Source: Misgurnus anguillicaudatus
Taxonomy: Eukaryota; Chordata; Actinopteri; Cypriniformes; Cobitidae
DNA: 64,000 bases
Assembly (NCBI RefSeq): GCF_027580225.2
Contig: NC_073355.2
Span: 23,959,501 to 24,023,500 of the forward strand
Direction of reading: 5' to 3'
Part shown: one piece after another, positions 56,851 to 64,000 of the stretch
How positions within the stretch are numbered: position 1 is the stretch's first letter
Layout of the letters: the number at the start of each line of letters is the position of its first letter
Made by a program: the position numbers and the translations under genes
Notes under the pieces: generated by a model
Database searches by the model: none
The model's input: the letters and a program-made list of their open reading frames with translations, nothing else
Told to the model about the DNA's origin: nothing

Positions 56851-57479
56851 TTAGCACTAGCGTTTCCCGCACAAGTTTAAATTTCTCTCAGTAAGGACAG
56901 ACAGATGGCCATTCACTCATAAAACCTTTTAAAGGCAATGCTACCACATTTATTATTTTGTGATTATACTACAGATCTGTAAGTGGAAAAGTAATTCATA
57001 TTTGTGTGTTTTCTCCCAGGTTAGCACGAATGCGTCCAGCATAATTTGAGATCTTTACCAATAGAGTTCTGTTTGTGGAACATTTATTCATATTTTTTTT
57101 CACAGGTAAGTACAAACGCATCTTTACCATTAAGGAGGCTGACTGACTATCATCTACCAACCGTCATTAACACAACAAAAACTAAAGAAATGTTACTACA
57201 AGTGGGCCTATTTATTCACCGATCATGCTGTGAGTACACCAGTTTTGTCAGTGAAACAATAATTGTTATGTTTTCTCACTGTTTGGCATAGACAAATTTG
57301 ACCCTGTGTAATTTGGAAATTTCATGGGAAAAGTGTACGTCTTAAAATTTTTTAAATGTCGTTTGAATTAAGGAACAGTACACGGATTTATTAAAAGTGT
57401 ACAGTACATTGAGTCTATTAAAGTCATAAAGGAATACTTGATTTATTTCATAAGGAATGTGTAAATCTAATATTGTGAG

Positions 57480-57960
57480 GATATAACAATAAAATGAACC
57501 CAAATGCAGACGTAGACAAAAATGAATAATTTATTATATAAAACAGGGGAAAACAAAACCCACGAGGGGGCAAAACAAGACAGGATGAACACAACACTAA
57601 ACTAACATTAAACTAAACATAAACCAACAATAAACTCTTCACTACATACAACAGACTAAATTAAATATTCTAAATACTCACAGATGCAAGACACCGGAAC
57701 ACAACAAGGATTGTAACAAGACGCACAAGCACAGAACAGCAAAACACAAGGACAATAAATAGGGAGAACTAATGAGGGACACAGCTGAAAACAATGACAA
57801 GTAAGGGAGCGGTTAAAAAGTGACGAGACCCGGGAAATGCGTGGTCAGAATAATTCAATACTAAAACCACACATTTCCCACATAAAACATGGTACTGCCA
57901 GGACCCCAAACACAAAGACTAGATATAAAAAAACACATGATTTTGACGGATCCTGACAAA
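57480..57960. mobile_element. Dispersed repeat copy, unclassified
   Basis: Shares ACACAAGGACAATAAATAGG and an AACCCAAATGCAGAC start with 15730-16020, and resembles the reverse of 45100-45190. End boundaries were not defined. Confidence 0.45.
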
Positions 57961-58573
57961 TATTAGTTTTAAATCTAATATTAGTTTTAATGTGAATTTG
58001 GACTGAAAAGCACACTTTTGTTTTATGTCTAAATCAATGTTTGTAAAATAAATGATTGTTCAATAAACTGTAATAATTTTACCCTTTTCTGTCATTATTT
58101 TTAAACATAAACTGTAATAATTTTACCCCTTTCTGTCCTCATTTTTATACTAATGTTTTTCTGATCTTATGTAACTTAATTCATTTGAGTTAAATCAATT
58201 TAAACCATTTAAAGCAATCGGTTTTCTCAAACCATTTGAGTAGCTATATAGTTATGTGAACAAAATAAAATGTATTAAGTGAACTAAAACTATTTGAGTG
58301 GTATGAACTTAAGCAAACTTAATATATTTGAGTTAAGGTAACTCAAACATGTTTAGTCATATGCACTTATAATTTACAGTTTACAGTACTCATATGTATG
58401 AGTTTTAAAACTTAATTTGTTTAAGGCAATCGGTTTCCTCAAATGGTTTAAGTTGAGTTAACTTATCGGGTTTTACATGTATTAGCTAGGTGATGATTCC
58501 CTCTGGTGGTGATCAGGAAGCAGAGCAGGTGTCACATTCAGGTAAATGAATAAATGCTTACAACAATACCCAA

Positions 58574-58967
58574 CACTGTCAGAAACAAAGGTACAAAACT
58601 GTACCTTTTCTGTCACTTAGGCTGTACCCTTTCAAAAAGTACAGCTTTGCACCTAAGGATTTCATTTTAGTACCTCAGAGGTACATACTGGGACCAAAGA
58701 GAGCTTACTAGTACCTCAAAAATACATATTAGTATCTCAAAGGTATTGGTACTAAATGTTTACATATCTGTACCTAACGGTCACACAATTACCTTTTTTA
58801 GAGAGTACATATTTTGACTTTTTTCTAACAATGTAGGTCCTTAAGGTACGGTAATCTACCCAAAATTGTATTCTGTTTTGTATTGCTGTAAAGGTACCAA
58901 ACGGAAACTTAGGGTACAGCCCCAGTGACAGAAAATGTAAAGTTTTGTACCTTTATTTCTGACAGTG
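58574..58967. mobile_element. Fold-back MITE
   Basis: Ends CACTGTCAGAAACAAAGGTA and TACCTTTATTTCTGACAGTG. Arms of about 60 bp also pair through CTGTACCTTTTCTGTCAC. GTACCT motifs repeat inside. Confidence 0.85.
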
Positions 58968-59129
58968 AACAATACTTCAGATAATGAGACCGATTAATAA
59001 GCAACATGAAAATTTCTCTCCACTCATCACTCAGTTATTAATTGACCGGTTATGCCTTTAATCTGTAATATTACAACTTTAAGAAGACAGGGGAGAGCAG
59101 GGGTTAAACACTATACAATTTAATTAAAT

Positions 59130-59312
59130 AAAAAAATTGTAGTTATTGATTAGTTAACAGTGAACTACCACGTTCATCTGTGCTATTACTTACTTGTTCG
59201 TTAATCAGTTTTGTGTTAGTTAACAGTAGTTACTAGAGTGTTAATGTTGCATTAATAATTTGTTTTTGTGTAGTTAATCATTAACAGGGGATCAGTATTC
59301 TAAAGTGTTACC
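59130..59312. repeat. Inverted copy of the repeat at 50591-50770
   Basis: GATCAGTATTCTAAAGTGTTACC at its right end mirrors the left end of the 50.6-kb repeat. The match covers about 180 bp in opposite orientation. Confidence 0.65.
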
Positions 59313-59439
59313 AAAATCTCTTTTATTATGTTTGAATACACACACAAAGTGCGGGAGCTTCTTGCTAAAGAATGCTTCCCCGAGTCTTTTACCAAGCCAC
59401 CTTTTATACACAGATGAGACAAAGAATCATAAAAGTCCC

Positions 59440-59685
59440 TACACTGTAAAAAAAAACTTTGCTGCCTTAATTTTTTTGTTAAATCAACTCAACAGAGATG
59501 AGTTGTCACAACTTATAAAATATAGTTGAGAAAAGTCAACTTAATTTTATAAGTTATAACAACTCACCTGTAGTTATAACAACTCATCTTAGTCAAGATA
59601 AATAATAGTAAGTTGAAATGACTTGTAAATCCGAGTTGATTCAACTAAAAATTTTAAGGCAGCAAAGTATTTTTTTTACAGTGTA
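59440..59685. mobile_element. Fold-back MITE, TA target site
   Basis: Ends CACTGTAAAAAAAAACTTTG and TTTTTTTTACAGTG, flanked by TA. The arms include GCTGCCTTAA and TTAAGGCAGC. The interior has AACTCA and AGTTG blocks in both orientations. Confidence 0.85.
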
Positions 59686-60404
59686 ATCAGTATTTGGTTG
59701 GTCAGGTTCTCGCGACCTAGGGGCACCAAATGGGATTGTTAACCATCTGTAAGCTAGATCGCCTAAGGAGGAATTTGTTTTGAAGAGATAAAAGGGATTA
59801 AATGGATGTCCCTTCTCCACCTGAGGGTCAGATGAAGATTAATGGCGCCAACCAAGGTTTAATTGTTTTACAATGTCTCTCCATAAACAAACTCAAAGTT
59901 GATTGTTTACCACCCTGTCTTACAGTACAAAACATCAGTTACAGTATAGTACCAAACAGTTAACATCCACACCAATAATGTCTAACAATATATAACACAA
60001 TTCCAAAAACTGTTGCTGTTGTTCAGCACAAACAATCTCTACATCACGTTTGCTTATCATGCTGGCAGTTATGGTAAAACATTCTGAAATAACATCCTTC
60101 ACAACATACAAAACATTCATTTATGAGCATATTTCTGTCTTTACAGATGTCTTCAGCTAAATTTAATTTAAGAAAATGAACAACTTCAAACCCGCAGTAG
60201 TGAATTAAAGTTTCTGTTTCTCCATACCAAAACACATTTCATCTTTGGGTATTTAGGGAAAAACATTTCTGTTGAATTCAAATCACAATTTCACTTAGTT
60301 AGGCTATTTAAACCAAATACAACAGTAATAGGAAAATATACAACAGAACTGAATGTATAAATGTGCAAAAATATAATGTATGTCTGCAAACCTTTATGCT
60401 GTAG

Positions 60405-60412
60405 ATGCAAAT
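60405..60412 (+). promoter_or_regulatory. VH16 promoter octamer
   Basis: Perfect ATGCAAAT, 127 bp before the leader ATG, same spacing and context as VH11. Confidence 0.75.
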
Positions 60413-60531
60413 TGTTTTGTAGGGAGGGTCAGTGTCACTCAAAACCCCAATAAAACCCTCAGTCAGGGTTTATAGCTGCAGTTCAGTATCTGATTGTTTT
60501 ACTGCACTGTATACTTTGTTAAGGGGCGATA

Positions 60532-60962
60532 ATGAAAATGTTACAGTTTGGAGTTCTGTTGATAATCATTTCATGTGAGAAAATGATTTTAGTTCTTTTG
60601 ATTTTTATTTTCACATCACTTTTATAAATGATATAACATTCATTTTCTATGTTTTTCATGTGTTAGTGGTCAGTCATTGACATCCTCTGATTCAGTAGTG
60701 AAGAAACCTGGAGAATCAGTCACTCTGTCCTGTACTGTGTCTGGATTCTCTATGAGCAGCTACTACATGTCCTGGATTCGTCAGAAACCACAGAAAGGAC
60801 TGGAATGGATTGGATATATAGATGGTGGCACAAGTGCATATTATGCTCAATCTCTACAGGGTCAGTTCTCCATCACTAAAGACAACAGTAAAAACATGCT
60901 GCTTTTAGAAATAAAAAGACTGAAGACTGAGGACACCGCTGTTTATTATTGTGCAAGAGGCT
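60532..60962 (+). pseudogene. VH16, family C segment with lost leader splice acceptor
   Basis: The leader exon 60532-60574 is the same as VH11's. The V exon (expected from 60660) is open: [39 protein letters not shown]2 [29 protein letters not shown] (Cys 60950-60952), ending CARG. The acceptor reads TTTTTCAT, as in VH11. Nearby AGs (GTGTTAG, GGTCAG) give stops; the AG at 60694-60695 (GATTCAG) is in frame but removes the start of FR1. The defect is probably inherited from the common ancestor of both cassettes. Non-functional unless the cryptic site is used. Confidence 0.75.
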
Positions 60963-61000
60963 CACAGCTTCACCAAAAACTGCAGCGCTACACAAAAACT
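60963..61000 (+). other. VH16 recombination signal, variant heptamer
   Basis: Heptamer CACAGCT (60963-60969), 22-bp spacer, nonamer ACAAAAACT (60992-61000), the same variant as VH11. Confidence 0.75.
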
Positions 61001-61004
61001 ATTC

Positions 61005-61690
61005 ATGCATGAAATCACTGAAGGCCTGACAGCTGTTGAACAGAAAACTCAAAATCATACGATTTATTCTTTGGAATGGTTGTTTTTAACATCAAAAAAT
61101 GTCATCAACAGGAACATCTTGAATACATTCAAAAAGTTGACATGAGCATTCTTTCAGCATTGGCCTGCAAAAGCCATAGCCTATTGTACATAACTTTCCA
61201 GTTAATCACAGATCTTAATTATATCAGATTTGTATGCATTAGGCCAACATTATATAACTATCGTATGTGGAATGTTTTTATAAGAAAAATCATTTTTTTT
61301 ACAAATCATGTGCTTTTATGGAATCTTTTCCCCCACTTTTCAATGTTTTAAATAATAAGAAGAAACATTTGTATATCCTCAATGGTTTGACCAGACAATT
61401 TAAACAGTTTATATATAGCATTATTAATAAGTATAAGTTACTACTAATTATACACAGTTTTGGAGTTGTTAGTAAAAAAACAATGAATTCAACTTTATCA
61501 TAAACAATCTAAATAAAAGGAAATAGTTTGCGGTTGTAACATGAAAAAATAAAGATGTGATATCAAAATATACAAAATTGTATAAAGAAACTCAGACATA
61601 ACATTGACATTATAGACCTACATCTGTAAATGTTTGTTTTCTGCAACCAGCTGCTTTTCTCTATTTGCTCTGTATTTAACCTCAAAGAGG
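61005..61690. other. Intergenic sequence between VH16 and VH17
   Basis: No gene; AT-rich and parallel to the VH11-VH12 spacer, but shorter by some hundreds of bases. Confidence 0.5.
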
Positions 61691-61697
61691 AAGGCTG

Positions 61698-61705
61698 ATG
61701 CAAAC
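61698..61705 (+). promoter_or_regulatory. VH17 promoter octamer variant
   Basis: ATGCAAAC in the same context as VH12 and VH13. Confidence 0.6.
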
Positions 61706-61783
61706 CAAAGCAAAGTGTCCTCCCATTACAAAAGTATTTATGTCTCACTGACAGAAGTGTGTACATTTTTTTCTTCTTCAAAA

Positions 61784-62272
61784 ATGAAAAGCAAATACAA
61801 TTTAAGAATGGGGCCACGAATCATTCTGTGCCAAGTTGTGACATTTCTGACATTTCAGTGTGAGTTACATTTTTTGACCACAAACAAATCCAACTTTTTA
61901 AATGTAATCTTAATCTATTTTTTTCCAATCTAATCTCTTATTTATTATGTTATGTTTTGTTTTACAGATTGTTGGAGTCAGACACTGACTGAGTCAGAAC
62001 CTGTTGTCATTAAACCTGAAGGATCTCATAAACTGACCTGTACTGCCTCTGGCCTTGACATTAGTGGCTACTGGATGGCTTGGATCAGACAGGCTTCAGG
62101 AAAAGGACTGGATTTTGTTGCTATCATTGAGGGTGACAGTGATAGAAAGTTTTACTCCAGTGCTGTTCAAGGCAGATTCACTGTCACCAGAGACAACAGT
62201 AAGAATCAGGTGTATCTGCATATGAGCAAACTGAAGAATGAGGACACAGCCGTGTATTACTGTGCCAGAAGA
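61784..62272 (+). CDS. VH17, immunoglobulin heavy variable segment, family D, intact
   Basis: Leader exon 61784-61859 (second in-frame ATG at 61808, [17 protein letters not shown]), donor GTGAGT. The V exon starts at 61968 after TTTTACAG. It starts [20 protein letters not shown], then [25 protein letters not shown]2 [26 protein letters not shown] and DTAVYYC (Cys 62261-62263), ending CARR. It differs from VH12 by two CDR2 replacements and otherwise only a few silent changes in the V exon. No defects. Last V gene in the window. Confidence 0.92.
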
Positions 62273-62311
62273 CACAGTGACAAAACAGACTCTGATCCTG
62301 ATCAAAAACCT
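62273..62311 (+). other. VH17 recombination signal sequence (23-type)
   Basis: Heptamer CACAGTG (62273-62279), 23-bp spacer, nonamer CAAAAACCT (62303-62311). Confidence 0.85.
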
Positions 62312-62314
62312 ATG

Positions 62315-64000
62315 TGCTTGACTTACTACAGTTTGATGAAAAGAGAACATGACTTTTGACCTTAGACTAATTTAAACTAAGTTCAAATTTTGTTGTGAAG
62401 TAGACTACATTTTAAAATAAATTAAGGTTTGATCAAATTAAATGACATAGTTAGCGTTGACTTCTGGGTTAAATTAAGACTTTAATATTTAACTGTATCT
62501 GTAATGGAAACAATCCAAAAGCTATGAGTGTTGAGCTGTACAAGATCTATGTTTCATTAAAACCCATTATAAAAAGTGTAAAGTTGATGATTATGTAAGA
62601 CAGAAACTGCTGACGTTATATTTAATGCCTCTAGAGGGCGCCGTAAGCATTTACAACCCACTTAACTGTATCAACACTACACAGACACCATTGTGCTGCT
62701 TGTCACCTTCTCCAATTTGAGAATAATATAAAAAATGGTACTTTTTTAAAGAAGGAATGAAATTGTAATATAACAATTCCATCTTCATAGCCATTTGTCA
62801 GGCATGAATAAACCATCAACTACCAATGTTTTGTTCAAAGGCTTGATTACCAGACAATGCATAAACTGATCAAGGTTTTTGCACATGTGTATACCACAGT
62901 GATACGTGGGGGGACACTGTGATAAAGTTCCATACAAAAACTAGTAACCAAGAATTGCTTGTTTGACCAAACACATCATTATCAGCATTATGTGGACATA
63001 ACAGAAACAGCATTAAAGAAACTCATATACGCACCAATCAATTTAAGCAAACCCAAACATGTAAATACAGATTAGTTACAATAAATTAAAAAAAAATTAA
63101 AAAGTGTTATTTCCCTAGTTGTATTGTGAGTTGCCAATGTCCATCCATATTTATTTTTCACTCTTTTTTAGAATACAAACAGAAAATACAAGAAATATTT
63201 ACACAAAATGCAAAACAATTTTCAGAACAAAATGTCTTCTTCAGGCATCAGTCAGTATTTAGTGTGACCTCTCTTGGCATGAAACACATCTTGAGATTTT
63301 TTGAGGATACTGAAGTCATTCGAATAGAATTGGAAAAAAATAGAATTTAATTTCATTTAGATTTAAGAGATCCTGTAGCTGCCTGCTATTGCTCAAGTGG
63401 AAGGGGAGTTTACCCTAAATACTTGACACTTCAGCTTATACTTTTATACTGTTTTTAATACTACATTCACTTTTCTTGTATTTTATGATTGTATTCTAAT
63501 AAAGATAAATAATTATATATGATCACTATACAATTACAAAAACAAACAATCTAATGATAGCATGGTGGCCTAAGACTTTTGCACAGTACTGTAAATGACA
63601 AGGAATGACAATAAATTAATTTTCAAAATATAAACAAAATATAATAAAATATCTTTAAATAGAAATTGAACTACTAACTTACAGTTGGTTTGACTTTCAT
63701 TGTATTGTTGACTACGATCAGTGCTTGGCAGAACCTGTTAGGAATAACACCATATAGTAGATGTGATGAAGCAGGCATTGGTTATTGTACATGTGTGTAT
63801 TAGAGTGATAACTGGAATGGCACTGTGATAAAGTTCCTTACAAAAACTAGTAACCATTGTTTGTTGACACTAACAATCATTGGAAACATGTCTTTGTCTG
63901 CATTGTAGTACATTTTAGGTACAGTGGCCATGACAAAAACATCTTATTTTGTCTACAATTAAAGAAACTAATATATGAACCTGCTGAACCTATAACTATT
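62315..64000. other. Flank of VH17, duplicated sequence and a Tc1-like end
   Basis: 62315-62740 matches the flank of VH12. 63760-63990 matches sequence on both sides of the MITE at 28.9-29.4 kb (GTGATGAAGCAGG; GGAAACATGTCTTTGTCTGC). 63566-63594 carries GGTGGCCTAAGACTTTTGCA, a Tc1/mariner-type end. The open frame at 63126-63350 may be a worn piece of a Tc1-type element; no gene is supported. Confidence 0.5.

Larger units (their letters stand above)
53880..57300. repeat. Degenerate tandem repeat, period about 184 bp
   Basis: A unit containing GCGCAAGTTTGAAT, CTCATAAAACCTTTTAAAGG, ATTATGTTGTGAGTACACCA and TTACTGTTTAGCACAAA recurs at about 53937, 54121, 54304, 54815, 55410, 55620, 56857 and, weakly, 57031 and 57280. 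The first three are 183-184 bp apart. Larger gaps come from later insertions, including a fold-back MITE at 54347-54645. No coding function is seen. Confidence 0.82.

Overview
This window looks like part of the immunoglobulin heavy-chain (IGH) variable region of a teleost fish, most likely a cyprinid. The evidence is a series of IGHV segments. Each has a split leader, a V exon with the conserved Cys, Trp and YYC residues, and usually a 3' recombination signal of a CACAGTG-like heptamer, a 22-23 bp spacer and an A-rich nonamer. An octamer promoter lies about 85-160 bp upstream of most leaders. The background is AT-rich and full of DNA transposons typical of fish: hAT-like, TTAA-target elements, fold-back MITEs, tRNA-derived SINEs and DIRS-like retroelements.

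I count 17 V segments or fragments, all on the + strand, named here VH1 to VH17 by position. Nine appear intact: VH1, VH3, VH4, VH6, VH7, VH10, VH12, VH15 and VH17. Three have an open V exon but a leader or splice defect: VH2, VH11 and VH16. Five are clear pseudogenes or fragments: VH5, VH8, VH9, VH13 and VH14. They fall into five sequence families (labels mine). A (TSSPAQMKTPGE type): VH2, VH9, VH14. B (DEIRLDQSPAV type): VH4, VH10, VH15. C ([14 protein letters not shown] type): VH5, VH7, VH11, VH16. D ([10 protein letters not shown] type): VH1, VH12, VH13, VH17. E (IELIQPDSVVVKPDG type): VH3, VH6, VH8.

Layout. 1-7000 is dominated by a broken minus-strand DIRS-like retrotransposon carrying a nested hAT-like insertion. 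7000-29500 is the dense V region, VH1 to VH12. 29500-36300 holds VH13 and nested hAT elements. At 36.4-37.2 kb there is a two-exon Ig constant-domain pseudogene in the middle of the V array. 37.5-41 kb is transposons. 41.4-43.2 kb holds VH14 and VH15. 43.4-59.7 kb is a large transposon and minisatellite block with no V gene. 59.9-64 kb holds VH16 and VH17.

The main structural result is that the order A-B-C-D, with its intergenic sequence, occurs twice: VH9-VH10-VH11-VH12 at 20.4-29.5 kb, and VH14-VH15-VH16-VH17 at 41.4-64 kb. The second copy has been stretched by more than 10 kb of transposons. I found no D or J segment and no intact constant gene. No V gene is inverted. Functional calls rest on reading the sequence only; expression and rearrangement were not tested.
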